A stretch of DNA of 64,000 nucleotides from Citrobacter freundii ATCC 8090 = MTCC 1658 = NBRC 12681 (GTDB lineage: Bacteria; Pseudomonadota; Gammaproteobacteria; Enterobacterales; Enterobacteriaceae). Position numbers and translations under genes: made by a program. The stretch is taken from NCBI RefSeq assembly GCF_011064845.1, contig NZ_CP049015.1, positions 2,604,001 to 2,668,000 on the forward strand, read 5' to 3'. The notes below the pieces were generated by a model. It was not told the DNA's origin, made no database searches, and was given only the letters and a program-made list of their open reading frames with translations. This document shows, one piece after another, positions 30,894-43,141 of the stretch. Numbering within the stretch: position 1 is the first letter of the stretch; each line of letters starts with the position of its first letter.

Positions 30894-31202
30894 TTATTCC
30901 TTCACAACCGACGAATCGGCAGAAACCGCAACGTCGGTCGCAGGCGTAAGCTGGTTTTCCAGTCGTTTGATTTTACGTTCGGCGCGCGCAAGAGACACAC
31001 GAACCTTCAGCCAGAAAAGGCCGCAAATTAACCAACCAATCGCAAAACCTGCGGCAAACAATACAGCAAGCAGCGTAGAGATACGATACTCACCCTGAGC
31101 CAGCAGGTAATTAAACGTAACCTGTTGATCGTTTTGCGCACCTAATGTCACCGAAATAACAAAAATCGCCAACACCAGTAAGAAAATGAGTAAATATTTC
31201 AC
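30894..31202 (-). CDS. lapA: LapA (YciS), inner-membrane LPS assembly protein
   Basis: A 102-aa protein with two membrane segments (about residues 3-20 and 43-66) and a short cytoplasmic tail. It is the partner of LapB and is encoded just upstream. In E. coli the pair is under heat-shock control; I did not find a convincing sigma32 promoter by eye. Confidence 0.94.
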   Translation of the reverse strand: MKYLLIFLLVLAIFVISVTLGAQNDQQVTFNYLLAQGEYRISTLLAVLFAAGFAIGWLICGLFWLKVRVSLARAERKIKRLENQLTPATDVAVSADSSVVKE

Positions 31203-31351
31203 ATTACTTCCCGTTATGTGGTTTAAGCGAATAAATCGTGTACAACTTACCGCGTTGAGCCCTTTAAATTACCATTTTCACAACGAGTGCGAAATGGAAA
31301 AGCGCTTTCCGCTTTCTGATTTAAGGGCAAAATTTGAAAAATCAATCATAG

Positions 31352-32116
31352 CTAGCTTTCTTGCTCGCGTTGCGCGATTTCTTTTGCCTCCTGCACAGGC
31401 GGCGTAAGTGGTCCGCATACTCGCTGCGCGAGCCAGGTCGCCAGCGTTACCAGCAACCATGAAATCAGTGTTGCAACGACCAAATCACGCGGCCAGTGCA
31501 TGCCCAACAGCAAGCGGCTACCCATAACACCTGTCGCCCAGATAAGCAAAAACACAATCGTCAGCGTACGTCGGCGTGGCCATAACAGCCCTACTGCCAG
31601 TAAAGCCCAACTGGCAGCAAACATCGTATGTCCTGACGGAAAGGCAAAACCCGTTTCTTTTTGCCAGTGCTTACGTAGAAACGTCGGAATATCCTGTTGT
31701 TCGGCCAATTGCTCTTTAACTAAGTTGCCACGATCTTTACGTTTTAAAGTGTAGAACTCATCAACCGGGATATGGTGCGTTTTTTCCAGCCATACGACAA
31801 AGGGCCGAGGTTCCTGCACCCTGTCTTTAACCCAGGACTTCACACCCTGACCGACTAAAATTGCCACGGCCAGGATCGCAAACAGCATTACCGCAGCTTT
31901 CAGACGAAAACGCAGACACCACAGAAACCATGCGCAGAGCACAACGTGAGTGATAATCCCCCACGGCTGCGTCACCGTTTCCGTTACCCAGTACAGAGAT
32001 TTTAGCCACCAAACGTTGTGTCCCGGCTGCCAGCTCCAGCCCGATACCCATACAGCAACCGGCATAATAAGTAGCAGCCCGGCCCCGACCGCAGTGCGCT
32101 TTGCAATTGACAGCAT
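31352..32116 (-). CDS. pgpB: Phosphatidylglycerophosphatase B / undecaprenyl pyrophosphatase
   Basis: A 254-aa membrane PAP2-type phosphatase. The motifs are visible as KDRVQEPRP, PSGHTMFA and HWPRDLVVA. It removes phosphate from PGP, phosphatidic acid and C55-PP on the periplasmic side. The length equals that of E. coli. Confidence 0.95.
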   Translation of the reverse strand: MLSIAKRTAVGAGLLLIMPVAVWVSGWSWQPGHNVWWLKSLYWVTETVTQPWGIITHVVLCAWFLWCLRFRLKAAVMLFAILAVAILVGQGVKSWVKDRVQEPRPFVVWLEKTHHIPVDEFYTLKRKDRGNLVKEQLAEQQDIPTFLRKHWQKETGFAFPSGHTMFAASWALLAVGLLWPRRRTLTIVFLLIWATGVMGSRLLLGMHWPRDLVVATLISWLLVTLATWLAQRVCGPLTPPVQEAKEIAQREQES

Positions 32117-32318
32117 TGCCTCTCCTTTCGTCGATAAGTCTCACAATCATAACTGAAAAAAGTGCATGCCGGGAAAATTGACATTTTTGTGCCATTCCAA
32201 AGGCGAATCCGTTGTCGCGATTAGGTGAACATCATTGCCTTATGGCAAAATAGTGCAATACAGAACAAGAAGCCAACAGGCGACGGCACGACAGTGCCAG
32301 CATAATCTGGAGAATTAC

Positions 32319-32909
32319 ATGCAGCTTAAACGTGTGGCAGAAGCCAAACTGCCAACCCCCTGGGGTGATTTCCTGATGGTGGGATTTGAAGAACTGGCAA
32401 CCGGACACGATCACGTCGCACTGGTTTTTGGCGATATCACAGGTCAAACGCCTGTTCTGGCGCGTGTCCACTCCGAATGTCTGACTGGCGATGCATTGTT
32501 TAGCCTGCGTTGCGATTGCGGCTTCCAGCTCGAAGCGGCTCTCACCCACATTGCTGAAGAAGGGCGCGGTATCCTGCTTTATCATCGTCAGGAAGGACGC
32601 AATATCGGCCTGCTCAATAAAATCCGCGCCTACGCGTTGCAGGACCAGGGTTATGATACCGTTGAGGCTAACCATCAGTTGGGCTTTGCGGCAGATGAGC
32701 GTGATTTCACGCTGTGTGCGGATATGTTCAAGCTGCTGGGCGTGGACGAAGTTCGTTTGCTGACCAATAACCCGAAAAAAGTGGAAATTCTGACCGAAGC
32801 GGGAATCAATATTGTTGAACGCGTGCCGCTGATTGTGGGTCGTAACCCGAACAATGAACATTACCTGGACACCAAAGCCGCCAAGATGGGGCATTTGCTG
32901 GGCAAGTAA
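32319..32909 (+). CDS. ribA: GTP cyclohydrolase II
   Basis: A 196-aa enzyme for the first step of riboflavin synthesis. Zinc ligands are in [17 protein letters not shown] and the catalytic region is [14 protein letters not shown]. The ATG at 32319 (AGAATTAC ahead) gives the E. coli length. In E. coli ribA and acnA are both in the SoxRS regulon; here they are convergent. Confidence 0.97.
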   Translation: MQLKRVAEAKLPTPWGDFLMVGFEELATGHDHVALVFGDITGQTPVLARVHSECLTGDALFSLRCDCGFQLEAALTHIAEEGRGILLYHRQEGRNIGLLNKIRAYALQDQGYDTVEANHQLGFAADERDFTLCADMFKLLGVDEVRLLTNNPKKVEILTEAGINIVERVPLIVGRNPNNEHYLDTKAAKMGHLLGK

Positions 32910-32927
32910 TGGTTGTTACCGCCGATA

Positions 32928-32953
32928 ATAAAGCCTGCTCTCGCAGGCTTTAT
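32928..32953. terminator. Bidirectional terminator between ribA and acnA
   Basis: ATAAAGCCTGC and GCAGGCTTTAT, perfect 11-nt arms around a TCTC loop, between convergent genes. Confidence 0.88.
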
Positions 32954-32958
32954 GCATT

Positions 32959-35634
32959 TTAATTCAACATATTACGAATCACGTAGTGCAGAATACCATC
33001 GTTTTGGTAGTAAGTTAGCTCCGTCGCAGTATCGATACGGCAGCGGCATAAAATCACCTCTTTACGTCCATCTGAGCGAACCATATTCACCGACACTGTT
33101 GCGCCCGGCTTGATGTTTTGCAGGTCCGTAATATCGATCGCTTCCTCACCGGTTAGTCCCAGCGTTTTGCGCGTGACTCCCTGTGGAAACTCCAGCGGCA
33201 AAATCCCCATACCAATCAGGTTAGAACGGTGAATTCGCTCAAAGGACTCAGCGATAACCACGCGAATCCCCAGCAAGCGCGGGCCTTTTGCCGCCCAGTC
33301 GCGACTGGAGCCAGAGCCATACTCTTTCCCGGCAATAACCGCCAGGGGGATATTCTCCTGTTGATATTGCATAGCCGCATCATAGATAGCCACTACCTCA
33401 GTTCCCGGCAAATGACGCGTCATCCCACCTTCCACTCCGGGTACCATCTCATTACGAATACGAATATTGGCAAAGGTACCGCGCATCATCACTTCATGAT
33501 TCCCGCGGCGTGAACCATAGGAGTTGAAATCTTTACGCTCAACGCCGTGGCTTTGCAGATAACGACCTGCCGGGCTATCCGGCTTAATACTGCCGGCAGG
33601 AGAAATATGGTCGGTGGTGACGGAATCCCCAAGCATTGCGAGGATACGCGCACCATGAATGTCCTGGACCGGATCCGGCGTAGCCTGCATACCATCGAAG
33701 AACGGCGACAAGCGGATATAAGTTGAGTCAGACTGCCAACCATAGGTATCAGCCCGATCAACCTGGATAGCTTTCCATTCTGGCGTACCTTCAAAGACTT
33801 CAGCGTACTCTTTATGGAACATGGCGGTAGAAACCTGCTCCACGGCACGGGCAATTTCCTGAGCCGTCGGCCAGATATCTTTCAGATAAACGGGATCGCC
33901 CTTTCTGTCATGGCCTAACGGATCTTTCGTCAGATTGATATTCATATTCCCTGCTAGCGCATAGGCCACCACCAGCGGCGGAGACGCCAACCAGTTGGTC
34001 TTCACGAGCGGATGGATACGCCCCTCAAAGTTTCGGTTGCCGGAAAGCACAGCACCAACGGTGAGATCGCCTTTTTTGATGGCTGTCTCGATAGGATCGG
34101 GTAACGGACCCGAGTTACCAATACAGGTGGTACAGCCATAACCTACAAGGTTAAATCCCAGCTCATCAAGGTACGGCGTGAACCCAGCCTGCGCCAGATA
34201 ATCAGACACCACCTTCGATCCTGGCGCCAGCGAGGCTTTCACCCACGGCTGACGTTTCAGACCAAGTGTCACTGCTTTTTTCGCCAACAGTCCCGCCGCC
34301 ATCAATACGCTTGGGTTGGAGGTGTTGGTACAGGAAGTGATAGCTGCTATCACCACCGCACCGTCCGGCAGCTTATACTGCTGGCCGCTCATGGTGTAGT
34401 CCACGGGCTGACGGTCTTTCAGCGAGCTATTTACTTCGAGTTCATTACTCGCCGAAAACGCTTTCGGAACATCAGCCAGTGCCACCCGATCCTGCGGGCG
34501 CTTCGGTCCGGCAAGGCTAGCTTCCACACTGCCCATATCCAGCTCCAGTGAACTGGTAAATACGGGTTCATCCCCTGGATTACGCCACATTCCCTGCGCT
34601 TTGGCATAGGCGCTGACCAACTCAACCTGCTCCTCACTGCGTCCACTCAGACGCATATATTCAAGAGTGATGCCATCGATCGGGAAGAAACCGCAGGTTG
34701 CGCCGTATTCCGGTGACATGTTCGCAATGGTTGCCCGATCGGCCAGCGGTAAGGTGTCGAGTCCATCACCGTAGAATTCAACGAATTTACCGACCACGCC
34801 GTGCTTACGCAGCATCTGGGTGACGGTTAAAACCAGGTCGGTAGCGGTGATACCTTCCCGCAGTTTGCCCACTAGTTTAAAGCCCACAACATCCGGGATA
34901 AGCATAGAGACCGGTTGACCCAGCATTGCTGCTTCAGCCTCAATGCCTCCAACGCCCCATCCCAGCACACCGAGACCATTAATCATTGTCGTATGGGAAT
35001 CGGTACCGACCAGCGTATCGGGATAAGCCACCCACTCACCGTCCTGTAACTCGCTCCAGACGGCTTTGCCAAGGTATTCAAGGTTTACCTGGTGGCAAAT
35101 ACCCGTTCCCGGCGGTACAACGCTGAAGCGACTAAATGCCTGCTGTCCCCATTTCAGGAACACATAACGTTCATGGTTACGTTCCATTTCCAGGCGAACG
35201 TTTTCTTCGAAAGCATCATCATCACCAAAACGGTCCACCGTTACCGAGTGGTCAATGACAAGGTCCACTGGCGAAAGCGGATTCACTTTTGCCGTATCTC
35301 CCCCCAGTCGTTTCACCGCTTCGCGCATGGCGGCAAGATCGACCACCGCCGGCACGCCGGTAAAATCCTGCATCAGAACACGAGCGGGTCGATAGGCAAT
35401 TTCACGATCGGCATGGGCGGTCTCCAGCCAATGCGCGAGAGCATGAATATCATCTTCGGTAACGGAATTACCATCCTGCCAACGAAGCAGGTTTTCCAGC
35501 AACACTTTTAGCGATTTGGGTAGTCGGGTGATATCACCCAGTGATTTAGCAGCCAGAGGTAAACTGTAGTAGCGGTAGGTTTTATCTTTAACCTGCAATG
35601 TGTCCTTACTGGCTTCTCGTAGGGTCGACGACAT
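32959..35634 (-). CDS. acnA: Aconitate hydratase A
   Basis: An 891-aa 4Fe-4S aconitase of the IRP1-like type. The three cluster cysteines are in [10 protein letters not shown] and [12 protein letters not shown]. It is the stress and stationary-phase TCA enzyme. The length matches E. coli AcnA. Confidence 0.97.
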   Translation of the reverse strand: MSSTLREASKDTLQVKDKTYRYYSLPLAAKSLGDITRLPKSLKVLLENLLRWQDGNSVTEDDIHALAHWLETAHADREIAYRPARVLMQDFTGVPAVVDLAAMREAVKRLGGDTAKVNPLSPVDLVIDHSVTVDRFGDDDAFEENVRLEMERNHERYVFLKWGQQAFSRFSVVPPGTGICHQVNLEYLGKAVWSELQDGEWVAYPDTLVGTDSHTTMINGLGVLGWGVGGIEAEAAMLGQPVSMLIPDVVGFKLVGKLREGITATDLVLTVTQMLRKHGVVGKFVEFYGDGLDTLPLADRATIANMSPEYGATCGFFPIDGITLEYMRLSGRSEEQVELVSAYAKAQGMWRNPGDEPVFTSSLELDMGSVEASLAGPKRPQDRVALADVPKAFSASNELEVNSSLKDRQPVDYTMSGQQYKLPDGAVVIAAITSCTNTSNPSVLMAAGLLAKKAVTLGLKRQPWVKASLAPGSKVVSDYLAQAGFTPYLDELGFNLVGYGCTTCIGNSGPLPDPIETAIKKGDLTVGAVLSGNRNFEGRIHPLVKTNWLASPPLVVAYALAGNMNINLTKDPLGHDRKGDPVYLKDIWPTAQEIARAVEQVSTAMFHKEYAEVFEGTPEWKAIQVDRADTYGWQSDSTYIRLSPFFDGMQATPDPVQDIHGARILAMLGDSVTTDHISPAGSIKPDSPAGRYLQSHGVERKDFNSYGSRRGNHEVMMRGTFANIRIRNEMVPGVEGGMTRHLPGTEVVAIYDAAMQYQQENIPLAVIAGKEYGSGSSRDWAAKGPRLLGIRVVIAESFERIHRSNLIGMGILPLEFPQGVTRKTLGLTGEEAIDITDLQNIKPGATVSVNMVRSDGRKEVILCRCRIDTATELTYYQNDGILHYVIRNMLN

Positions 35635-35942
35635 AGCTCCTCCTTAAATGACAGGGTTGGATCCCCTGATTTTCCTCAGGGTTAGTATTAAAGATAACAC
35701 AAACAAAATGTAACGCTTTGATAACAACTCAAAATGATAAAAGTAGCGGGCGATATAAAAGCGCGAACTGAGGTCGATGGTAAGGAGGAAGGTCTAGCCG
35801 TGTAGATTAATAGGATGAATATTCAGCAGGCAATAGAGCAATGGATAATACGTTGATTAGGTTGTTGATGACGATTACATGGATAAATGATTCGATATTC
35901 AAGGGCACAAGGTAATCGTTATTATTATAAAATACGTACGAA
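35635..35942. other. acnA promoter region
   Basis: An AT-rich gap of 308 bp between yciX and acnA. It must carry the acnA promoters, but no SoxS, Fnr or sigma70 element stands out clearly by eye. No coding frame or repeat is seen. Confidence 0.4.
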
Positions 35943-36113
35943 TTATTGTTTCTGTTCATCATCATCAGTTAACAGATCAATAAACGCCCGTTGTTCAGGA
36001 GAAAGGTTCCAGGATTCGGGTACCTTCTGCCCCTTCTCTGCGACGGTTTTGCTCTCTTGCTCATGGTCATGAGGCGATAGCGTTTCGGTAGAGTGCTGCT
36101 CTGGTGCGGACAT
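35943..36113 (-). CDS. yciX: Small protein in the yciX position
   Basis: A 56-aa hydrophilic acidic protein starting MSAPEQHSTETL and ending DDDEQKQ. It starts 2 nt after the ymiA stop (TAAGTATG), so it is probably co-translated with it. E. coli has a 55-aa gene yciX in this place; I assign the name by position and size only. No function can be read. Confidence 0.6.
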   Translation of the reverse strand: MSAPEQHSTETLSPHDHEQESKTVAEKGQKVPESWNLSPEQRAFIDLLTDDDEQKQ

Positions 36114-36115
36114 AC

Positions 36116-36244
36116 TTACCCCCACACATTCCAGGCCACGAGTGCGACAATAATCCAGAATATCGCAGAACCAAGAAATACGGCGAACCAGGCTTTACGT
36201 TTCATCACCGGATCCCTGCGTGCTGGCTGGTTTCCTGAAGGCAT
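36116..36244 (-). CDS. ymiA: YmiA, small single-pass membrane protein
   Basis: A 42-aa protein with MPSGNQPARRDPVMKRKAW followed by one hydrophobic helix (FAVFLGSAIFWIIVALV) and the ending NVWG, closely resembling E. coli YmiA. GAGG lies six nt ahead of this ATG; a further in-frame ATG four codons upstream has no such site. It is followed at once by yciX, with both downstream of cysB on the same strand. Confidence 0.85.
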   Translation of the reverse strand: MPSGNQPARRDPVMKRKAWFAVFLGSAIFWIIVALVAWNVWG

Positions 36245-36570
36245 CGCTAACCTCATACTATCGAAATCACTTATCATTTAGGCACCAAACAATCGGTACA
36301 ATTAATCATCAGATAGGAGGAATCCTAATAAAAAAGGCGAAAAAAAGCCAGTTAATTTTCAGACTCGTCCTGATAAATAAATCGATTGTTTGATCGGTTA
36401 TAAATATTTGAAAGGAATTTTTGGCAAGCTGACTAATTTGAAACTACTTTAGAGAATTTTTTCCACAAGCTATATATGGTTAATTTATCCACGGTAAATT
36501 ATCAATTAATTCAGTGTTTCCCGTCGGTATCGCTTTATGCTTATGGATACCGACGAGGTTACAGTCGTTA
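36245..36570. other. Gap between cysB and ymiA
   Basis: A 326-bp AT-rich region on the 3' side of cysB. It contains a strong hairpin at 36522-36555 and presumably the ymiA promoter. Short frames here look like noise. Confidence 0.45.
36522..36555 (-). terminator. Strong hairpin downstream of cysB
   Basis: CGTCGGTATC and GATACCGACG, perfect 10-nt arms with a 14-nt loop, 15 nt after the cysB stop. There is no T-run after it on the minus strand, so it may be an RNA-stabilising or Rho-assisted 3' end rather than a classic terminator. Confidence 0.5.
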
Positions 36571-37569
<999 letters not shown>

Positions 37570-37705
37570 TCAAATCATCGTTTCAGTGCAGGCTCGCGGG
37601 CGCTGCTAATACGATTTAATAATAAAAACTCTGTTAACTATAACCACTATATCATTTATATGTACGCTGTATAGGTATGACAAAAAATAATATGCGAGAA
37701 ACAAA

Positions 37706-37730
37706 AAGGGCCGCTTACGCGACCCTTTGA
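37706..37730 (-). terminator. Terminator after topA
   Basis: On the minus strand AAAGGGTCGCGTAAGCGGCC is the main part of the hairpin, followed by CTTTTTGT. Arms GGGTCGC/GCGGCCC with one mismatch. Confidence 0.8.
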
Positions 37731-37753
37731 GGAGAAATTCAGCCGAAACGCTG

Positions 37754-40351
37754 TTATTTCTTCCCTTCTACCCATTTGCCGTCAACAAAGAACGCGGACC
37801 AGCCAGTCGCCTTACCGTCTTTCTCAGCGGCAACGTATTGCTGCTTGGTTTTACGGCTGAAACGAACCATGGACTTGTTACCATCCGGATCAGTTTGCGG
37901 CGCATCTGCCAGATAACGCAGTTTTTCCGGCAGGCGATCGCGGAAGCGGTACAACTCTTCCACCAACGGCGCACGAGTCTCACGTGATTTCGGGAACGTA
38001 TTGGCCGCCAGGAAGATACCTGCAGCACCATCACGTAACACGAAATACGCGTCAGATTTTTCACACGGCAGTTCCGGCAACGGAACTGGGTCTTCTTTCG
38101 GCGGAGCGACTTCACCGTTACGCAGGATCTTACGGGTGTTTTTGCACTCGTCGTTAGTACACGCCATGTACTTGCCGAAACGTCCCATTTTCAGGTGCAT
38201 TTCAGAACCACATTTTTCGCACTCGACGATAGGACCGTCATAACCCTTGATACGGAACTCGCCCTCTTCGATCTCGTAGCCGTCGCAGGTTGGGTTATTA
38301 CCACACACATGCAATTTACGCTTAGGATCGATAAGATAACTGTCCATTGCCGTACCGCACTTCTGGCAGCGGCGTTTGGCGCGCAATGCGTTCGTTTCCG
38401 CGTCGTCGCCTTCCAGCACGTTCAATACTTCGTTTTCCGGCACCAGGTTAATGGTGGTTTTGCAACGCTCTTTCGGGGAAAGTGCGTAGCCAGAGCAACC
38501 AAGGAAAACGCCGGTACTGGCGGTACGAATACCCATCTTGCGTCCGCAGGTCGGGCAATCAATGCTGGTCAGCACCATCTGGTTCGGACGCATACCGCCT
38601 TCTTCAGGATCTTTCTCGGCTTTATCCAGTTGCTGAGTAAAATCAGTGAAGAAGTTGTCGAGTACGCCCTTCCATTCGGCTTCTTTATTCGCCACCTGGT
38701 CGAGGCTATCTTCCATCTGCGCGGTAAAATCGTAGTTCATCAGTTCGCGGAAGTTTTCTTCCAGACGATCGGTGACGATTTCACCCATTTTTTCAGCGTA
38801 AAAGCGACGGTTTTCAACGCGAACATAACCGCGATCCTGAATCGTAGAAATGATCGACGCATAGGTAGATGGGCGACCAATGCCACGCTTTTCAAGCTCT
38901 TTAACCAGCGAAGCTTCACTGAAGCGCGCAGGCGGTTTAGTAAAGTGCTGTGCTGGCGTCAGTTCGATAAGCGTCAGCGTATCGCCTTTGTCCACCGCCG
39001 GTAAGATGCGATCTTCATCGCCTTTACGCAACGCTGGCATCACTTTCGTCCAGCCATCGAAGCGCAGAATACGACCGCGCGCCTTCAGGCGGAAATCACC
39101 CGCACCCACGGTGAGCGTGGTGGAATCATATTTAGCTGGGGTCATCTGACAGGCAACAAACTGGCGCCAGATCAGCTGATACAGTTTTTGCGCATCAGCT
39201 TCCATATCTTTCAGCGATTCCGCCTGTACGGCGACATCGGAAGGACGGATAGCTTCGTGCGCTTCCTGCGAGTTTTCTTTGCTGGCGTACTGATTCGCGT
39301 TTTCCGGCAAATATTTTTTACCAAAATTATCGCTGATGTAATCGCGAACCATCGTCACCGCATCCTGACTCAGGTTGGTTGAGTCAGTACGCATATAAGT
39401 GATGTAACCCGCTTCATACAAGCGCTGCGCCATCATCATGGTTTTCTTCACACCGAAGCCCAGACGCGTACTGGCGGCCTGCTGTAGCGTGGAGGTGATG
39501 AACGGCGCGCCCGGCTTGCTGCTGGTCGGCTTATCTTCACGCTCCAGAACGCTGTAGCGTGCTTTTTCCAACAAGCTAACGGCAGCTAGCGTTTGTTCCC
39601 GATTGACCGGGCGGAACGGTTTATCATTCTGATGCGTCACCTCGAGCGGTAACGCGTCGCCGCCAGGCGTGGTGGTGTTGGCATCAATCTCCCAGAACTC
39701 TTCTGGAACAAATGCTTTGATTTCGCGTTCACGCTCAACCACCAGACGCACAGCAACCGACTGTACACGGCCAGCTGACAGACCGCGCGCAATTTTTTTC
39801 CACAGCAGCGGCGACACCATATAGCCCACAACACGGTCCATAAAGCGGCGCGCCTGTTGCGCATTTACACGGTCGATGTTCAGTTCGCCAGGTTTTTCAA
39901 ACGCCTGACGAATAGCATTTTTGGTAATTTCGTTAAACACCACACGGCTATAGCGGGTGTCATCGCCGCCGATCACTTCCCGCAGGTGCCACGCAATGGC
40001 TTCCCCTTCGCGGTCAAGGTCAGTTGCGAGATAGATGTGGTCGGCTTTTTCAGCCAGTTGCTTCAGTTCAGAAACAACTTTCTCTTTACCAGGCAGCACT
40101 TCATAGCGCGCATCCCAGTTGTGCCACGGGTCAACACCCATACGGTTGACGAGAGCGCCACGTTCATCCTTTTTGGGCTTTTTAGCCGTTTTGGTGGAGG
40201 TTGAGTCGGCGCTCTTTTTAGTTGCTGAGCCACTGGTCGGCAAATCACGGATATGACCGACGCTGGATTTCACCACGTAGTCATTACCCAGATACTTGTT
40301 GATCGTTTTGGCTTTTGCCGGGGACTCAACGATGACAAGAGCTTTACCCAT
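37754..40351 (-). CDS. topA: DNA topoisomerase I
   Basis: An 865-aa type IA topoisomerase that relaxes negative supercoils. The N-terminal TOPRIM domain begins [16 protein letters not shown], the active-site Tyr is in [10 protein letters not shown], and the C-terminus has three Cys4 zinc domains ([27 protein letters not shown]). The ATG at 40351 follows AAGGTGAAT; a GTG two codons earlier is rejected. Confidence 0.97.
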   Translation of the reverse strand: MGKALVIVESPAKAKTINKYLGNDYVVKSSVGHIRDLPTSGSATKKSADSTSTKTAKKPKKDERGALVNRMGVDPWHNWDARYEVLPGKEKVVSELKQLAEKADHIYLATDLDREGEAIAWHLREVIGGDDTRYSRVVFNEITKNAIRQAFEKPGELNIDRVNAQQARRFMDRVVGYMVSPLLWKKIARGLSAGRVQSVAVRLVVEREREIKAFVPEEFWEIDANTTTPGGDALPLEVTHQNDKPFRPVNREQTLAAVSLLEKARYSVLEREDKPTSSKPGAPFITSTLQQAASTRLGFGVKKTMMMAQRLYEAGYITYMRTDSTNLSQDAVTMVRDYISDNFGKKYLPENANQYASKENSQEAHEAIRPSDVAVQAESLKDMEADAQKLYQLIWRQFVACQMTPAKYDSTTLTVGAGDFRLKARGRILRFDGWTKVMPALRKGDEDRILPAVDKGDTLTLIELTPAQHFTKPPARFSEASLVKELEKRGIGRPSTYASIISTIQDRGYVRVENRRFYAEKMGEIVTDRLEENFRELMNYDFTAQMEDSLDQVANKEAEWKGVLDNFFTDFTQQLDKAEKDPEEGGMRPNQMVLTSIDCPTCGRKMGIRTASTGVFLGCSGYALSPKERCKTTINLVPENEVLNVLEGDDAETNALRAKRRCQKCGTAMDSYLIDPKRKLHVCGNNPTCDGYEIEEGEFRIKGYDGPIVECEKCGSEMHLKMGRFGKYMACTNDECKNTRKILRNGEVAPPKEDPVPLPELPCEKSDAYFVLRDGAAGIFLAANTFPKSRETRAPLVEELYRFRDRLPEKLRYLADAPQTDPDGNKSMVRFSRKTKQQYVAAEKDGKATGWSAFFVDGKWVEGKK

Positions 40352-40749
40352 ATTCACCTTTACCTAATTTGATTCTTCCAGAATGCGTCGCACGTTGATT
40401 CACCTTCCACTGGCGACGAGACATCGATATGGTCTCTGCGTCGGCGGATATCAACCCTTTAAACTGATTCGCGCTTGTAATGTAACTCTCATGTAACTGA
40501 GTTAACAGGCTTTTTTTCTCACAAACGCTCTAGCACGACGAAGTATTGGTCGAATGTCAAGCAAATCTGTTGCCAGATTGACGAAAGCGTCACACTGTAC
40601 CTGATAAAATGCGTTACGCAACTTTATTAGCATGCAAAAACAAATCTCGCCAGTTGTAACACTGTCGTAAAACCTTCATTTATGTCAGGGAATATTTGCC
40701 CATAAGGCGGGCTCAGCGTAGACTAATGTCCTTGTTTAAGGAGTAAATC
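40352..40749. other. Divergent promoter region of topA and yciN
   Basis: A 398-bp gap. E. coli topA has several supercoiling- and stress-responsive promoters in the same place. A minus-strand TTGACA at 40560-40555 is the clearest -35 candidate, but its -10 is poor. AAGGAG lies directly before yciN. No coding frame seen. Confidence 0.5.
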
Positions 40750-41001
40750 ATGCATAAAGACACTCAACCCATCGATCGCGAAACACTGCTGATTGAAGCC
40801 AACAAAATCATTCGTGAGCATGAGGACACGCTGGCGGGGATTGTCGCCACCGGCGTTACGCAGCGAAACGGCGTGCTGGTTTTCAGCGGAGATTACTTTT
40901 TAGACGAGCAAGGGCTACCAACGCCCAAAAGTACGGCGGTGTTTAATATGTTTAAACACCTGGCGCACGTACTTTCCGAAAAGTATCACTTGATCGATTA
41001 A
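40750..41001 (+). CDS. yciN: YciN family protein
   Basis: An 83-aa soluble protein of unknown function, with the E. coli YciN start [20 protein letters not shown] and length. Strong AAGGAG site. It is divergent from topA and followed by a REP-type repeat. Confidence 0.92.
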   Translation: MHKDTQPIDRETLLIEANKIIREHEDTLAGIVATGVTQRNGVLVFSGDYFLDEQGLPTPKSTAVFNMFKHLAHVLSEKYHLID

Positions 41002-41015
41002 CACGAGTAATAATT

Positions 41016-41105
41016 TGCCGGATGGCGGCATCGCCTTATCCAGCCTATACTGGTGCATATTTGTAGGCCGGATAGGAGATATATGAGCATCGCTATCCGG
41101 CAATG
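41016..41105. repeat. REP/BIME-type palindromic repeat
   Basis: Two opposed units, GCCGGATGGCGGC with CGCCTTATCC, and GTAGGCCGGATAGG with CTATCCGGCA, form paired stems in the convergent yciN-sohB gap. This is the usual form and location of enterobacterial REP elements. Confidence 0.8.
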
Positions 41106-41111
41106 ACAATT

Positions 41112-42158
41112 TTACATCAGTGGCTTCTGCCCCCGCTGCCACCAGCGCATCAGCAAACGATCGGCGCTCTCCGTCGCACTACCGGTAAAACGATCCATCA
41201 GCTTTTTACGCTGCAGATAGCGAACGTTCAATACTTCACGACCTTCCATCAGCCCGAGGATCACCTCATCGCTGGTATTGATCTCATCCACCAGCCCATT
41301 TGCCAGCGCCTGTTGACCAAACCAGTGTTCACCGGTGGCAACCTGCTCAATGTCCAGAGTCGGACGCATGCGCTGCACAAAATCTTTAAACAGATGATGC
41401 GTTTCGTTCAGATCTTCGCGGAATTTCTGCCGCCCTTCTTCCGTGTTTTCACCGAGTAAGGTCAACGTACGCTTATACTGTCCGGCGGTGTGCAGTTCGA
41501 TATCAATATCTTTCCCTTTCAGGAAGCGGTTAAAGTTCGGGATCTGCGCCACCACGCCAATTGAGCCGACGATAGCAAACGGCGCCGAGACAATTTTATC
41601 CGCCACGCAGGCCATCATATATCCGCCGCTCGCAGCGACTTTATCTACCGTAACGGTCAGCGGGATCTGCTTATCGCGCAGACGTTGTAACTGGGACGCA
41701 GCCAGGCCATAACCATGTACCACACCACCCGGACTTTCCAGACGAACCACCACTTGATCCTGAGGTTTAACAACCGCCAGCACAGCCGTCACCTCTTCGC
41801 GTAATGCGCTGACCTCATGGGCATCCATACTGCCTTTAAAATCAAGCACCCATACACGAGGTTTATCTGATGACGTACTGTCACCCAGTTTCGCTTTTGC
41901 CTTAGCCGCTTTCGCCTCCAGCTTTTGTTTCTTTTTCTGCGCCTTATGCCAGAATTTTTGCTGATGCCCATCCAATAAGGCTAGCGACAGGTCTTCCTTC
42001 ATCTCTTTATATTGATCGCTGAGGTTAATAACCCTCAATTCCCCACGCTGACGTTTGCGTTGTGTCGCGTTTACGATCAGCATCACCACCACTGCAATAG
42101 CCACCACGACAGTGACAATTTTTGCCAAAAACAACCCATATTCAGACAACAATTCCAC
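41112..42158 (-). CDS. sohB: SohB, S49-family inner-membrane peptidase
   Basis: A 348-aa protease with an N-terminal membrane anchor, a charged KAKAKLG-rich linker and the S49 domain (catalytic Ser in AASGGYMMACVADK). The GTG at 42158 follows AAGGTGGATCTC and matches E. coli MELLSEYGLFLAK in sequence; 24 codons of open frame upstream are not part of the family. It can replace DegP when overexpressed in E. coli. Confidence 0.94.
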   Translation of the reverse strand: MELLSEYGLFLAKIVTVVVAIAVVVMLIVNATQRKRQRGELRVINLSDQYKEMKEDLSLALLDGHQQKFWHKAQKKKQKLEAKAAKAKAKLGDSTSSDKPRVWVLDFKGSMDAHEVSALREEVTAVLAVVKPQDQVVVRLESPGGVVHGYGLAASQLQRLRDKQIPLTVTVDKVAASGGYMMACVADKIVSAPFAIVGSIGVVAQIPNFNRFLKGKDIDIELHTAGQYKRTLTLLGENTEEGRQKFREDLNETHHLFKDFVQRMRPTLDIEQVATGEHWFGQQALANGLVDEINTSDEVILGLMEGREVLNVRYLQRKKLMDRFTGSATESADRLLMRWWQRGQKPLM

Positions 42159-42379
42159 GAGATCCACCTTGGTTAAACAACGCGACTTCCGCTCAGTGTA
42201 CAACAGGCGTGTCACCTCGTCTTGCTTCATACATCCAGTGCTGAATCAGTAAAAAGCATGACAAAGCGTTCATTTTGCGGTGTTATTGCCTTTGGCTGAT
42301 TGAAAAAGTACAGGGTTTAAGGCATAAAGCCCAAAAGTTATCGCGAACGAGATATCCAGGACGTCGCCGAGGAGTTGCC

Positions 42380-43141
42380 GTGCATTACCAACCTAAACAA
42401 GACCTTCTACAGGGCCGCATTATTCTTATCACCGGTGCCAGCGATGGTATCGGACGCGAGGCCGCGCAGACCTATGCACGCTATGGCGCGACCGTTATCC
42501 TGCATGGGCGTAACGAAGAAAAACTGCGTCAGGTTGCCCGCACTATCGCCGATGAAAACGGAACACAACCACAGTGGTTTACACTGGATCTACTGACCTG
42601 TACCTCTGAAGAATGTCACCAGCTTGCGCAGCGCATTGCTGCACATTTCCCGCGTCTGGATGGCGTACTGCATAACGCCGGATTACTCGGCGATATTTGT
42701 CCAATGAGTGAACAAAACCCGCAGATCTGGCAGGATGTGATGCAGGTAAATGTAAATGCCACTTTTATGCTGACTCAGGCATTACTGCCGTTGTTACTCA
42801 AATCCGATGCCGGATCGCTGGTCTTTACCTCTTCCAGTGTCGGTCGCCAGGGACGCGCCAATTGGGGAGCATATGCCACCTCAAAATTTGCGACCGAAGG
42901 GATGATGCAGGTTCTGGCTGATGAGTATCAAAACCGTCATCTGCGCGTAAACTGTATCAATCCTGGTGGGACGCGAACTGGCATGCGAGCCAGCGCATTC
43001 CCAACGGAAGATCCGCAAAAATTGAAAACTCCCGCCGATATTATGCCGCTCTACCTGTGGCTAATGGGCGATGACAGCCGCCGTAAAACCGGTATGACTT
43101 TTGATGCCCAGCCGGGCCGTAAACCAGGAATTGCCCAATGA
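42380..43141 (+). CDS. yciK: YciK, short-chain dehydrogenase
   Basis: A 253-aa SDR with cofactor motif TGASDGIGREAA and active site SSSVGRQGRANWGAYATSK. Substrate unknown. The GTG at 42380 follows GAGGAG and matches the E. coli start MHYQPKQDLL; the open frame extends 35 codons upstream without similarity. The stop overlaps btuR by ATGA. Confidence 0.93.
   Translation: MHYQPKQDLLQGRIILITGASDGIGREAAQTYARYGATVILHGRNEEKLRQVARTIADENGTQPQWFTLDLLTCTSEECHQLAQRIAAHFPRLDGVLHNAGLLGDICPMSEQNPQIWQDVMQVNVNATFMLTQALLPLLLKSDAGSLVFTSSSVGRQGRANWGAYATSKFATEGMMQVLADEYQNRHLRVNCINPGGTRTGMRASAFPTEDPQKLKTPADIMPLYLWLMGDDSRRKTGMTFDAQPGRKPGIAQ

Noticed and set aside
32232..32894. 220-codon minus-strand frame over ribA
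   Set aside because: Antisense shadow of ribA with no signals of its own.
38195..39004. 269-codon plus-strand frame inside topA
   Set aside because: Antisense shadow of the conserved topA reading frame; the topA motifs explain the openness.
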